From assembly GCA_946699065.1 (NCBI GenBank), contig CAMPDV010000233.1, positions 186,001 through 250,000 of the forward strand: a stretch of 64,000 nucleotides of DNA, in the 5' to 3' direction. This document shows, piece by piece, positions 24,470-36,843 of this stretch. Source of the DNA: Loxodes magnus (lineage: Eukaryota; Ciliophora; Karyorelictea; Loxodida; Loxodidae). The position numbers and the translations under genes are program-made. Position 1 is the stretch's first letter; each line of letters begins with the position of its first letter. A model generated the notes under the pieces. The model searched no databases. It saw only the letters and a program-made list of their open reading frames with translations, and was not told where the DNA came from.

Positions 24470-24950
24470 ATTAGACATGGAAATAGTAGAACGTACAATT
24501 TAGAAGAGTTTTAAATTACAAATATATCATAAAAAATAATTAGTATAAAAACATTCTGAAAAAGAATTAAGGCAAAAACTTTTATTATCATGAGCTCATA
24601 TAATTAAACATAGCATCAATTGGTAATGGCACAAGGACCCAAACTCCAAATCATTATTAAACTATTGAACCCATTGGATCTTTTCGCGAGGTGAATATCC
24701 TTTTAATTATTTCAGAAAGATGAGGTTGCGATAAGGACGATTAAAGTTTAATCTTTCGCAGTGCTTCATTGGGCTGCTGAATCAAATGTGAACTGACATT
24801 ACCATAGGATCAGATGAAAAAGATCATTTTTCAAGCATATCTACTTATGAAGATACTATGTTCTGTACTTAGAGACTTCTGGAATTCCAAAATCCCGAGC
24901 TAATAAGCAAACTAAACTTTTTATCTTAATCTTAATCATGAACTTTTAAT
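24470..24950 (+). pseudogene. Coding-like fragment, GC-richer, unrecognised
   Basis: The plus strand reads KHSEKELRQKLLLSWAHIIK and on through Trp-rich residues (INWQWHKDP, HWIFSRGEYPF, MWTDITIG) with both TGG and TGA for Trp. The minus strand also looks partly coding. The tail after 24900 contains a short ATCTTA repeat, as at element 3' ends. Probably a mobile-element remnant. Confidence 0.3.
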
Positions 24951-25395
24951 AATTAATTTAGTTTTATATTTCATTTTATTCATAAAGAAGTTATATTATA
25001 TTATATAAAATTAAATTAAATTATGAACAATACTAAAAAAATTTGATCATAAAAGTTTTTTTTTCTAATTGATTAACACCTTAAATAAATTAAAAATTTT
25101 AAGGGAATTGACTTTTTTTTGTTTTTTTATGCTATTAATTTTAGTGCCTAATTTTAGTAAAAATTTAAAATTCTAAGAACAGCAACTCTGCCTTATATTG
25201 AATTAATAACTAAGTTTACATTATTCACTTATTATAAAATGATTTATAAAATTACTAGATAAATTAAATTTAAATTTAAAATTATTTCTTTATAATAAAT
25301 GTATAGCCTCCGATTTATCTTTATGACATAATTAACTCAAAATGACCAAAAATAATTTATAAAAATACTTTTAATTAAAATAAATAAATAAATTG

Positions 25396-25437
25396 GATTA
25401 TAGAGCGCGTAGCCCTCTCGTTGGTGCGCAGCTCTTT
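25396..25437 (-). repeat. Short 3' hairpin repeat, copy 3, with TTTA tail
   Basis: Minus strand AAAGAGCTGCGC...GCGCTCTATAATCC followed by (TTTA)n at 25380-25395. Outer stem AGAGC-t-GCG/CGC-GCTCT is perfect apart from one bulged base. Confidence 0.75.
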
Positions 25438-25745
25438 AAATTAATTTTATTTAATGTCGAAAAATAAAATTTTATGGGTCTCTCTATCCTTGTTTTCTTC
25501 CTGCAGTACGTCCCTGTAATTTTTCCTTCCAAAGCATAGGATGAAATATACGATTACGGATACATTTCCCCGACCTATGATGAAGAAAGTTTCCTCCTGG
25601 CAGTCAGAGTTCTCCAGTTTTTCATATAATCTTCTCTTGTTATTTGTTTCTCTTCCTCCGATTTACCCTCCGCCTGCGATCATTTTTTTGTTGCCTTGCT
25701 GGGCCTCCAAGCAGCATCCGAAGGAAAGGGCTTTCCACCCTATTT
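25438..25745 (-). pseudogene. GC-richer fragment containing third copy of the 60-base hairpin motif
   Basis: The minus strand reads GCCLEAQQGNKKMIAGGGQI, then RRLYEKLENSDCQEETFFI and on to the hairpin repeat at 25396. Positions 25529-25585 are homologous to 18000-18059 and 18158-18219. Same arrangement as at 17.8-18.2 kb: hairpin motif, short spacer, 3' hairpin repeat, TTTA tail. I take it as the 3' end of the same kind of mobile element. The plus-strand ORF here is a shadow. Confidence 0.45.
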
Positions 25746-25885
25746 AAAATATATTAAATAATAAAGCATAATCCTGTGAAGTTAGTATAGATATAAGAAT
25801 TAAATATTAATAATTAGATGATTGCTAAAATTATATTTCCTTTTAAGATTAATATAATATTTAATTTGAGTGTTTTAAGTTAAAA

Positions 25886-28800
25886 TCAATCAGAAATTTT
25901 CACTTTCTCTTGTTTCTTTATATCTTGATTCTTCAAAATTAAAATATTACTCTGATCAACAGTTTAATTAAGAATCTCACTTTATTCAATGAAGGATTAA
26001 CCATTTTTTTAATTTTATATTTTATCCTTATTTAAATTAAGATCTCCTTCAATCTTACTTAGCTTTTATTAAAGAGCTTGCTTTGAGAAATCTTGCTAAG
26101 TAGTTTTATATAAATTTTATAAAGCATTTTACTATTGAGAAATAGACAATGAAGAGACTGAACTCTTTAAGCTAAGTCTTTATATTCTATTTTTTTGAGT
26201 ATTCAAATGATTGCATAGCATACTAACTTTTGAGTTACATTTATAAGCAAATCTAAACAAAGTCACAGTGTCAATCTGATCCTCTACTAAGTATTTAGGA
26301 TAATATTTCTTTATTGTATAAACTGAGTAAGTAATAGTAAGACAAGCAATTATCAAAAAAATTAGAATAAAGACGAACTAAGAGTAACTGTTTCAGAGTA
26401 GTGACAAAGATGTAAAGAAATAAAGCATAGATATGATAAATAAAAGAGTAACTGCAATTATATTTGCTCTTTCATAGGTATAAGGTTTCATTCTAAAGGT
26501 AATGAAAGTATGTACAAGTAAGAGGAAAGTAATTGTAAAGCCATGAGCTATTTGACTGTATTTCTTAAGTATTTTATTGATGCAAACTAAAATTAGCTGT
26601 ATCTGCATTTTAATTAATATACTTAAAGGCTTTTCTTTTATATGCAATGCAGTGCTCTTCATATCTTGTCAATGAGGTCTAGATAGAAAAGCCAGAGGTA
26701 AAAATAAGGTAATACTCAGTACAGATAAGAAAGCTTTATACTTATATCCAGAAGAACTACACCAAAGGAAACAATCTTTGTCCATAAAAGATTCTTCATA
26801 ATCTATTTTACCATCTAAGTTCTCATCCAAACCTTAAGTACACATAAATATTTCACTCAAAACAAATAAAATAGGCATGTATAATAATTCTCCGATTAAA
26901 GGAAGCAAAAGAAAATTAAAAAATCCAATAACTCTTGAAATTAGAGCCTCAAATCTTATTTCTAATTTAAAGAAAAAGCTTAAAAGAAGAAATAGAAATA
27001 TCATTACTATAGCAATGCATATTCAGAAAAAGTTACTATAAAGATGTCTATCATTTATATTTAACAATAAAAGATTTATTGCTATATCTAACTTTTCATT
27101 CAAATCTTTTAAACTAGGACCTAAAGCTATATATTATAAATTAAGGAGTAGTAAGATAAAAATTAATAAATCATCTTCCATGGTTTTTTCTATATAGTCT
27201 GTTATTTTTTAATAAACTCTTTCTCTTCAAATTTTTTTTCCTATTATTAATAAAATAAAGCCAATTAATATAAAACTAATCATTATTATATCTGAAGTTA
27301 ACTTTCCCTATCTATAGTCCAATAAATGTCTTTTTGTGAAATCACAATCTTTATATTAGTCAAAGTAATCTTTTGGCGGTTCTATTGTTTTCTCGAAAAA
27401 TAAAATATTAGTTTCGAAATCCCATATGATGGCACATCCAGGACAGTATTTGCCGTTATAGTAAAAGTCATAGTAATCTGTTTAATTTGCAAATAGACTT
27501 TTGAAAAGGAAGTTAACATTTGTTCTAAAATGATTTTTGAATTGCACTCTTCCACTACATCCAATAAAATCAACGTTACTAATGGCTTAATAAATAACTT
27601 AAGGATCTTCAAAGTCTAAACCTTAAGAAATTATTTTTTCCATTGCATGAGCGACTATATAAGACTCTTCATAAAAGTAGCACTAATAATCTGGTAATAT
27701 CAACTATGTACATTGTTTAGCTTAATCATATTATTTTTGTCCTATTTCGTTTTTTCAGGCTATAGGAACTATATTTATTTAGCTTCCTGGAAAAATTTGC
27801 ATCATTCATTCTGTTCCATAATTTTTAGATTAATTACTATAAATAACGTAATTTCCATTGTTATTCCCTATTCAAATCAGGTCTTCCTTTTAACCTCCTA
27901 ATTTATAAAACTGATAGCCAATTTCTACCTGAGACTCAAGTCAGGAGAGGCAGACAATTATTCTTATTTACTTTTTTAAGATATCCTCAGCTATATCTCC
28001 ATATATTTTAAAATGACTATACAAATCTTTACTACGAAGCCATAATCATTCGAAAATTTTAAAATTAGGGTTACTAATTATCTATATCTAATAAAGTTAA
28101 GCTTGCTTTGTAATATAATCAGAAATAGCTATATATTCTGGTATGTTCTCAACATATAATCCTATTTACTTTCAAGAATTCTTGATAATAAACCTCACTA
28201 TCACTTCTGCAAAATCTTCAGAATTAACATAATTATAGGTTATATCTTTAAAACCATTTTTAAGAGCTAAGTCATCATTAGTCACTATTAAAAAAGAAGG
28301 GATTTTTACTTAGAACTCTTAAAGTATCTAAATAGTATCTTATATTGTTTAAGAAGTTCTAACCACATGAGCTGATCCTAATTTATCCTAATTGCTTATT
28401 AAATGCTAGATATAGTATTCTCTATTAAATATCTACTCACTGTATTCAATTCCCACTGCTTCAAAATTATAATTACGAAGTATATTGCTAGAATATTTTA
28501 CATCCTAAGCTCCACATCATACAGTTTTTTAAATTTAGAAGCTTAAAATGTTTTGAATTCCATTATAATCCTGGAAATTAGTACTGTAACTGAAAGTTAA
28601 ATTTATTTTATTAGGAGGAGGAGATGTAGAATTTCCAGGTCATATGATATCATAAAATTAAGTAACTTAGGCTTAATTTATTTAATGTGTTAAGATAATT
28701 TCTGATTCTCTTTTGTTATATACTGAAATCTTATTTAGTTCTTAATCTTAAATTCCAATCTAAAATAAATTAGATTTAAAGTCATTTGCTTGCTCTTTAT

Positions 28801-29602
28801 ATCTTAGAATATTTTCTAATTATTTTCCTAAATAGCTTCATACTCATTGCTTGTAAGTTTGCTAATATTAATCTCTAGAGTTTAAACAAATTATCTAAGT
28901 AAAAAGACTATCATCTTTGCTATTCGTAAAACTTGATTGAATAGGTAGGATTCAGCCATATCCTTTCTAATATAATTTAGCTTGCTTAGCTGTTTATATA
29001 ATATTTGAAGCTGACTATAAGTTAGTGCTAAGTATGAATACTGAGCCTCCAGATGATTTGATAAAGGAAACTAGTTATTGTCTATTAAATTCTGATTTAA
29101 ATACAAAAGTACTTTTAATATTTGTTTATTCTAAGTAATTGATTGTTCAGGTATGTTTATAAGTTTCTTAGTGAATAACTAAAATATTTTACAGATTGTG
29201 ATAGTCTAAAAATGCTTAAATAGCCTATCCTTCTAATTAATAGCTAGGTAAAATCTAAAAGCTGTACTAGTATTTTTAAGTTAGTTATTCTCTATAGCAA
29301 ATTAAATGTAATATCTTTCTCTAGTAGCAGATTACTTTTAATATATTTGTTATTTATTTATTCTCAGTAGCATCTATTATTATTTCTCTCCTACTTATAT
29401 TTAGACCAACTAACTTATCTAACTTTGAGATTTCTTTCATTTCAATTTCCTAGATTTAACTCTATCAATCTTACATTTCTAAATATTCTATCTACTATTA
29501 GAGAAACCATCCCATTTCTCTTGTCTCCTAAGTAAATATTATTAATCAACTATGAGCTAAAGCAACTTAGAATGCTATTGTTAAAAATATAAGTTCTAGC
29601 AT
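25886..29602 (-). CDS. Large membrane receptor: periplasmic-binding-protein-like ectodomain plus multi-pass region with EF-hand loop
   Basis: 1238 residues from ATG 29602 to TGA 25886-25888, one frame. An N-terminal signal peptide (MLELIFLTIAFQVALAHS) leads a long extracellular region (about 20-765). Its second half resembles class C receptor ligand-binding or Leu/Ile/Val-binding folds (VVRTSQTIQDTIQILQEF, then WKQIGLYVENIPEYIAISDY, FEDPQVIYQAISNVDFIGCS). From about residue 770 there are 7-8 hydrophobic segments. Between the fourth and fifth lies DENLDGKIDYEE (about residue 924), a perfect EF-hand calcium loop framed by cysteines. The tail after the last segment is Q- and K-rich and cytoplasmic. 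Trp codons include TGA throughout. Likely a surface sensor; the ligand is unknown. The ectodomain family is inferred by pattern only. Confidence 0.8.
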
Positions 29603-29999
29603 TTATAAATTATTAGTTTAACTTATAAAAGAGCTACTAGTATTTAGTCTAAAATATAACTATTTAAACTATATATGCTAAGATTATCCTAACCAAGTTA
29701 TTAATCATAGTTATAGTAATAAATCATTATCTTAGTTACTAGGTACTATATAACTTTCATTTGGTATTCAAACTAAAATTAGACTCCTAAGTTTATTTAT
29801 AAATTATTATCTTATATTTTAAATATTTATTCCATAACATCGCTAATCTAAGATATAGTCGAATAAATAAACTCTAAATAAAATTGAGCAAACCTTTTCG
29901 TAAAATTTTGGTATAACAAGTAATTAGTTCAAGTTAATAGGTAACCAAAGCAACACTTTTTATTATCTTCACTAATAGATAATTTCTTTTAAGAGTAAT

Positions 30000-32240
30000 A
30001 GAAATATAATAATTAGATTTAATTAACTAATTAGTTTTTCAAATAGTGCTAAATTGAAAGCAAATGTATTAACTTTATAATAGCTCTAAAATGTAGAAAT
30101 TATAGTGCGAATCTAATTATATTGTTATATCCTTTTATTTATTTAATTTTTAGGGTGTTATATTTATATTTCAAATGATATATATTCATAGCTTATAGAC
30201 AATTAAAGCAAAGTTAAATAAATAGAGCCATATCTCTTAAAAATAAACATTTAGATGATTTATTCTAATAATAAGATATCTTTCTTTAATAATAAATATA
30301 ACCCTTTTTTTAATAGTTCTATATAATAGTAATAAAACATTTGATACTTATGCATAAAGTCTCTCTAAGTATTATCTAGAGTTTCTAGAAGATTTATATA
30401 GTTATGCTAAATTTAAATAGTTATAAAGCTATTTAATTATAATAAAGTATTTTTAGGAAAATTGTATAAATATCTACTTTATAAGTTTGATTGCAATAAC
30501 ATTATATTTTAGATTGAGAGAAGTGATGTTTCTCTAGTTATATTTATATCTTTTATTATTATTTAAAAGCTTAAGCTTTAATTATATCCTCATTTTAATA
30601 GTAATAGATTAATTACTAGCACTTAGGCTTATTTGTAGAAAAGAAAAAGAAACTATTTAATTTAAATTAAAAACTTATAAAACTAAGTTAAATAGAGTGC
30701 TACTAGAATCTATAAACCTTTATTGCAATGCATTTAGCAAAATTTACTCCTGTACAATAACTTAAAGATTCAAACTAGAAGTTAAGCAAATTCTTAATAA
30801 ATCATAGGAATGATATTACTTATAACCTAATACTTCAAAACTATCACTATGATATTAATTAATTTTAGTTTATTTATTTCACCTCTTTAGTGAAAATACC
30901 TGATATAATTTGAAAAAATAGGAATAAACATATTTAATAAGAGTTCTTCACTTAAAAATTAATTATTGATTAAGCAAGAATATTGCTGTTTAAATTTGTA
31001 ATTTATCTAACTCCTCTTTATTAGTTTTTAACTAAGTTTAGTTTAATTGTAATTTATAAATAAATAAATAAATATTTTTAATTAAGAGAGTAAACTTATA
31101 ATCATATTTCTTAGATAATATAGCTATATCTATCCTATATTACAATGCTTCATTTCCACCCATAAGATATTTTAGCCTACTTTTCTTAAACTTCCATCTA
31201 TTAAGCGGCTATTTTTGATTATTTAAATATTAAAACTCAAATGATATTCTAATTTTAGAAAATAATAAATCTAATAACAATAAAGGAAGAAGGATATACT
31301 TAATTTCTAAGATAATTAGTTCTAAAGAAGCAAAAGTACTTAATTAACTATAAAGTATAAAAGCTTAAACACATTATATGAACTATTTTATCTTTAATTT
31401 TTAAAGCATATCTCTGAATATATTAATAACTAGAATTTCTTAATTCTTTTAAGTATTTTATATAGCTATAATAATACTAAAAATTTAATTAAAAAATCAA
31501 TAAACATCAGCATTATTCTAGTCACTATATAGCTCTATTTGTTATTCTTAATTTAGAAGGAAAAGTTAAAAGAAAATTACTAAAGAAAAAAGATTTAGTT
31601 ATCATAATCTACTAAATAAAAGTTAAAATTAATTCTTTAATTTTATTAAATTTATCCTAACTTTTAAATATTTACCTTTAATTACAAATTAAAAATATCT
31701 CAGATGCTATATAATTTTAAATTATTTCTTTTGCAAAAGAATCAATTTATTTTTTATTAAGTTTAGCTTATTAAATCATGCATTATAAATTAGTCTAAAT
31801 AAATATTTGTTTAAAACTTAACTGATTTTTTTATTATTTATGAGACTAAGCTTATGTGATAAATTAAAAAAATTATAAATATTTTGAAGCTTATTAATAA
31901 AATTGTTAGGCTTATTTTAATTATTATTTATTATTAATAAAATAGTTATACTTAATTAAATTTTGGTTACATTTCTTTTCTTAAGCTACTTTAATCTAGT
32001 TATCTACAATAGAAATATAATTTCTACTCTTTTGATTATCGTTTATTTAGGTTTATTTTAATTTTTAAGTTAAAGCTATATTTAATGTGTTTAATATACC
32101 ATTTTAGAGAAATTATAGAAATAATTGTAAGATGTTTCACTTCCTTATGATTTAATAGGATATTCAAAATATTTTTGCTGCTTTTTTATCTGAGAAGCTC
32201 TTAAATAGCCTCTTCAAATAATTTTATAAATAAATTTGAC
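30000..32240 (-). CDS. Possible coding region, unresolved frames
   Basis: On the minus strand stretches such as LFIKLFEEAIQELLRQKSSK near 32200, LIILEIKYILLPLLLLDLL near 31250, YLMGGNEALQYRIDIAILS near 31120 and DSFEVLGYKQYHSYDLLRIC near 30800 read like protein, in more than one frame. Either a gene with short introns or a decaying one. No family recognised and ends not defined. Confidence 0.25.
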
Positions 32241-32500
32241 TGAAACTTTTTTCTTTAACATATAAAAATAATTGACTAGTACAGCAAATTAAAAGAAATA
32301 AAGGACTTAGTAAAATTTACTTTTGAAGGAGTTAAAATTTATTAATTAGCCTTATATAATTTATTTTTTGTGCATGCTTTCTAAATTACACTAATACTAC
32401 TTATAAGATCTTTAAACTTTAAATATATCCTTATATATTTTACTTTTATAAAGCAATCTAAACTTTTAAAAATAAAATTTATTTTTGATGTTATAAAAAT

Positions 32501-32650
32501 CTAGTCAGAACCACTTATTCCCCAAGCGTCATCGAAACCTCCTGCTGGGAAAAGTGCGTTAATCATCTTCCTAGATTGGGTTGGAGTCTCGTTTGTTGGA
32601 GCAAACGAGTAGAATCTCCTATAGAAGTGATCCTGTACGAGTACAGTCTT
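32501..32650 (-). ncRNA. U3 small nucleolar RNA
   Basis: Minus strand, about 150 nt. The 5' part AAGACTGTACTCGTACAGGATC runs into box A, GGATCACTTCTATAGGAG (32616-32633), close to the near-universal U3 box A that pairs with the 18S rRNA precursor. A perfect hairpin CTCGTTTG-CTCCAA-CAAACGAG follows. A box C-like GATGATTA (32560-32567), a stem CACTTTTCCC/GGGGAATAAGTG and a terminal box D CTGA (32505-32508) reproduce the C-stem-D end of U3. TTTTT just downstream suits RNA polymerase III termination. It is short for U3 and the central B/C' region is hard to place. Confidence 0.75.
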
Positions 32651-32699
32651 ACTCTTTTCTCTCCTTACTCCTTTTATTCTATTATCTCTTTATTTCATT

Positions 32700-34690
32700 A
32701 AGGTTTTATATTAAAATGTTATCAGTTAAATGTCTTAAAAATTGAAAAGCATTAATTAATAACCAAATATAGTTCTATTTTTATCTTCATATATTCTTCT
32801 TAATATTTAGATCACACTCCATTACAAATTTAATTTTACCTTAATAGATTATCAATGAAATATATACAAACATTTTTTTCACACTTTAATAATTTAAGTT
32901 AATTTGCATAAATATTAACTAAAAAGAAAATAACTTAATTTCTTACAATTTATAACTATTATTTTAAATCAGGTATTTACTTTTTTCATAGGTATGTGGA
33001 AGGATTAAAAGTGTTTCTAATATTAAGCAATAAATATTTTATAGAGTATAATCAATCTGGTATTATAGATTTATATAACTTTGCTAGTATAATAAGCTAT
33101 ATTAAATTAAGTGTTTTTAACTAAATTAAGATATAATAAATTTATCTTTATTAAGCAATTTAAATTAAAAAACACTTAAATATAATAATTTTTTGACTCT
33201 ACTAATTGTTTCTTTTTTTAAATAGTAGTTTATAGCTTTTATATTAATAAATAATTAGTCTAGTAATATCTCTTTACACTTTTGTATCCAAATATCCTTA
33301 TAAATAAATAAATTTAGTCTATTTATTAATGTACTAAAGCCTTACAATTATTTTAAATCACTTCTTTAATTTAAGTTTTGAAGCTAAATTAATTTAATTT
33401 TAAGTGTTCATTTTAGAAGCTTACAATCATTTGTACCAAAGAAAAAAATTATTTTACTTAAGCAATTAGATTCTGGGACTTAATAAAGTTACTAACATTA
33501 CTACTAAAATAAATAATTTCTAAGAATACAAGCAAGTCTGATAAAGATAAAAGAGAACTTATTCATAATAAAGCTTTAAACTCTATAATCTATAGCTAAA
33601 TATTTAAACTTGCTGTATAAATTCTAAATTTATTACTTATACTATTATTAATTTATTTTAGTGAGTCTTCTTCAAAATATAGGTTTAAGTATTTTTAATT
33701 CTATCATTAATCATTTTAAAGTACATTCCTTATAAATAAATTAAATATATTCATATCTAAACCTAATTTAATATAATTACAATGAGTATTTTATTTAAAA
33801 AGTTATCTTTAAGTATATAATTAAAGCGATATAGTTATAATACATAAGGTAAAATTAGTTAGATTGGCTTATAAATTATTTGCTTAAATCATAATAAATA
33901 CTTTTCTAATTTAAATAAAACAAATAGATAACTTTGCTTAAATTGGGTAAATAGGAAATTATACTAAGAAATTCAGATTAAATTAAGAGGAATAAATCTT
34001 TGCTGGAAATGGAATAATAAATATGAAATTAGTTAGAGTATTTAAATTATATAATAAACTAATTATGGTTTAACTGTTTGCAGAGTTTGATATAAACAAA
34101 GTTTACTCTTTAAGAAATTCTATTTTTTTCAAAAAACATTTGATATTTAATAATCTGAAATTGCTTTTAGTCAAATTTAATAGGTAGATGATGAAAATAT
34201 TATGATATAAGGAGTGTATTTTTTAATTAAAGAGGTTTGCCACTATAAAGGGAAAAGTATTTAAAATATTTGTTGAAGTTTATAGGTTTTATTACATAAT
34301 TAACATTGAATATTATAAATAGTTTATATAATTTTGCGCCTCAACTATTAAAAAGATCTATAAATAAAAGTGTGAGGTATTTAATTCATAGGGTCAGACT
34401 TTTGAAAGTATCTAACATATTCAACATTAAACATGAGCTTTTAAATTTATTAAATTAGAAATAGAATTTGCGTAAATGGGGTATATAATTAGGGAAGAGG
34501 ATGCTAAAAGATTTATTTAAAAGATATAATATGAAAAAAGATAAATGGGAAGTATGCTATAGATAATTACTTAAAAGACTCAAACTACTTGTGCTTATCT
34601 ACATAAATGAAATAATTTTTATGATATACTGTAAACAATATTTTAATTAATTAATTTCAACTAAAAAAGTTTTTGAACCAGAAACTCCTT
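32700..34690. other. AT-rich intergenic DNA between U3 and P/MRP RNA
   Basis: No feature recognised apart from poly-A/T runs. Confidence 0.5.
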
Positions 34691-34765
34691 TCCGATTGCA
34701 CGACCCGACGCTCTCTTTTTATGGAATAATATGGATATCCTGTTGTGCTCCAGGCACAGCTGCTA

Positions 34766-34941
34766 GGGAGCTCCATCGCTATGAGTATCCAGGCTTCAAG
34801 CCCTACCAAGAGCGGATAATCTCAAAGACAGTGTTCCCTTCAGAAAATGACTCTGACCAGGGACTTTCTCAGCGACAGGAAAGGAACTTGTTCCTAGCCA
34901 TAAAATCAGAAAGTTTAGTAAGAAGATCATTCCCAGCTCCC
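34766..34941 (-). ncRNA. RNase P / RNase MRP RNA candidate
   Basis: The minus strand shows the layout of this family. P1 GGGAGCT (34935-34941) pairs with AGCTCCC (34766-34772). A P3 region holds the hairpin AGGAAC-AA-GTTCCT. P2 TCGCTGAG (34868-34875) pairs with CTCATAGCGA (34776-34785, two bulged bases). Directly after P2 comes the CR-I consensus GAAAGTCCC (34860-34868). Directly before the P2 partner comes AGGGCTTGAA (34795-34804), which pairs with AAGTCC to form P4 as CR-V does. The region is GC-rich in an AT-rich setting. The short specificity part favours MRP, but P is not excluded. Further hairpins continue to about 34690 and TTTTTT follows, so the transcript may be longer. The plus-strand ORF here is spurious. 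Confidence 0.6.
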
Positions 34942-35034
34942 ACTATCTTTTCAATTATTCCAAAAAACTCAAAATATAAAATTTGTAATAAGTTTAAAAA
35001 TAATAAAAATTTAAAATTTTTATTATTTATTATT

Positions 35035-36215
35035 TACTTAGGAAACATTTAATTTAAGCTTAATCATAGAGTAATTTACTTCAGCAATATGTATAAATAT
35101 TTTTATTTATTTTAGGAAAATTATAAAATTTAGTAGATAAAAGATTATTAAAATTGTTTCTATAGCAATATTATGTAACTATAAAGTTAGAAATACAAAA
35201 GCTTTTTTCATATAATAAAACTAAAAATTTCCATATTTTTTTCTTTTTTTCTTTTATAATTGTTTTAATATTGTTAAATGTATGATTTAAATCAAAAACT
35301 GGATGAAGAATTAATTTATTAAAGGGGTTTGAAACTTATAAGTAAGAGACAGCGTGGCCGAGTGGTCTAAGGCGCTAGCTTTAGGCGCTAGTCTTTCGGG
35401 GCGTGGGTTCAAATCCCACCGCTGTCATTTTTAAATTCTAGTTATTTTAATAATTTTATAGTTATACATCTATTTATTTGGCTTCAATTAAATTAAATTA
35501 AATTAAACAAAGCACAATTGTTTCTTATATTTAAAGAAGCGAAAAAAATTAAATAACTTTTTTCATTTAAACGCATCAAAATTATAATTATCAAAATGTT
35601 TAAATGAAAATTTTCTTCATTTAAAAATAAGTAGCTCAAAAACTAGCATTTTATCAAGGAAAAACGGATAAAGATTTTTGATATAAGCTTGCAATAAATT
35701 AACTCATTGAAATTAAAATTACCTAGCATTTTAAAGAAAAATTAAGATATTTATAAATATTTTAATGACTATTAAATTTTAGAATTTATTACATATAAAG
35801 AAAATAAAAAAATATATTTAAAAATAGAGGATAAATATAATATATTATATATAAATATTTTGCAAGCTTATCCTAAAATTCAAATATAAATGAGATTATT
35901 TTAATAAAAATCTACCGTAAATTCACTTATAAAATAGTGTAATTTGTTTAATTAATTATAATTTTTAATATTTAGAAGAAAAAGTTTATAATTGCTATAT
36001 AAAAAGAAAAAAAATAGATTTATTCTTTATATTATCTTATTTTACTCTTAGTAAAAAATTAATAAGATTATTATTAATTTATAACTTTTTTTATTAGTAT
36101 AAAAAACTAAGAATTTAAATTAAAAAAATAAAAACTAATATATTTGAAATGAATTCTATATTTAAAATTAAATAAATATTTTAAATTAAATAGATATTAT
36201 TTTACTTATAATAAT
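35035..36215. repeat. Inverted repeat arm B, partner at 4.5-5.7 kb
   Basis: Reverse-complement match to 4510-5690, about 29 kb away, including the tRNA-Leu at 35348-35427. Similarity fades near 35035 (at ACTTAGGAAA) and near 36215, beyond which this arm continues into AT-rich DNA, while arm A abuts the LINE tail. Confidence 0.85.
35348..35427 (+). tRNA. tRNA-Leu (anticodon TAG)
   Basis: Full type II fold: GACAGCG/CGCTGTC acceptor, discriminator A, anticodon loop TTTAGGC in stem CTAGC/GCTAG, canonical T loop TTCAAAT. A and B boxes are intact and TTTTT-like sequence follows. Sister of the copy at 5291-5370 in the other inverted-repeat arm. Confidence 0.93.
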
Positions 36216-36843
36216 AATTCTTTTTGTCCTAGATTTTTATAATAATTATTATTCTATACGCATTCATTAAATATTTGATTAAAAGCTTCAAAAAATTTTT
36301 TAATCTTATTTAGATTTTTTAAATACAACAAATTATTATTTAAGAAGTTAGAAGATCTAGTTTTCCTTCAAATATTATTAACTTCATGCAAAGTATCTTG
36401 GATGAAATTTCGTTTATATAAGAAATTAATCTTTAATGTTTAAAATATTTTTCTTTATTACATGAAATCATTTTTAATTAATAATTACTTTCCTAAAGTT
36501 AAATTTTAAACTTTTATTTTTAAATATCATTATTGCAATATAAAATTTTAATTTAATTTTTTTAATTTAATTAAGAAATTTTTAAATTATTATGCTTAAA
36601 AAATAAATTAAAAAAAGTAATTATTTTATTGATTTCTTAATTTTAAAGGATTATAGTATATTAAAATTATTTATTATATATAAAACTTGTTATGTTTTTT
36701 AACTTAATAGAATATTTAAATACTTTTCCTTAAAAAAATTATAGAAAAATTTAATGTTTCTGATATTTTTTATGAATATCTAAAGAAGCACTTCTTTTAA
36801 TTTCGGCAAGCTTAATAATTAAGACTGAAATAAATTTTTCAAA
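36216..36843. other. AT-rich DNA, nothing recognised
   Basis: No support for a gene or RNA. Confidence 0.5.

Noticed and set aside
27713-27901. Plus-strand 62-residue hydrophobic frame
   Set aside because: Lies antisense inside the receptor gene; the minus-strand frames at 27382-27612 are also off-frame shadows of it.
34696-35052. 118-residue plus-strand open frame
   Set aside because: Its first two thirds overlie the minus-strand P/MRP-like RNA; composition is explained by the RNA's GC content and the rest is AT-rich background.
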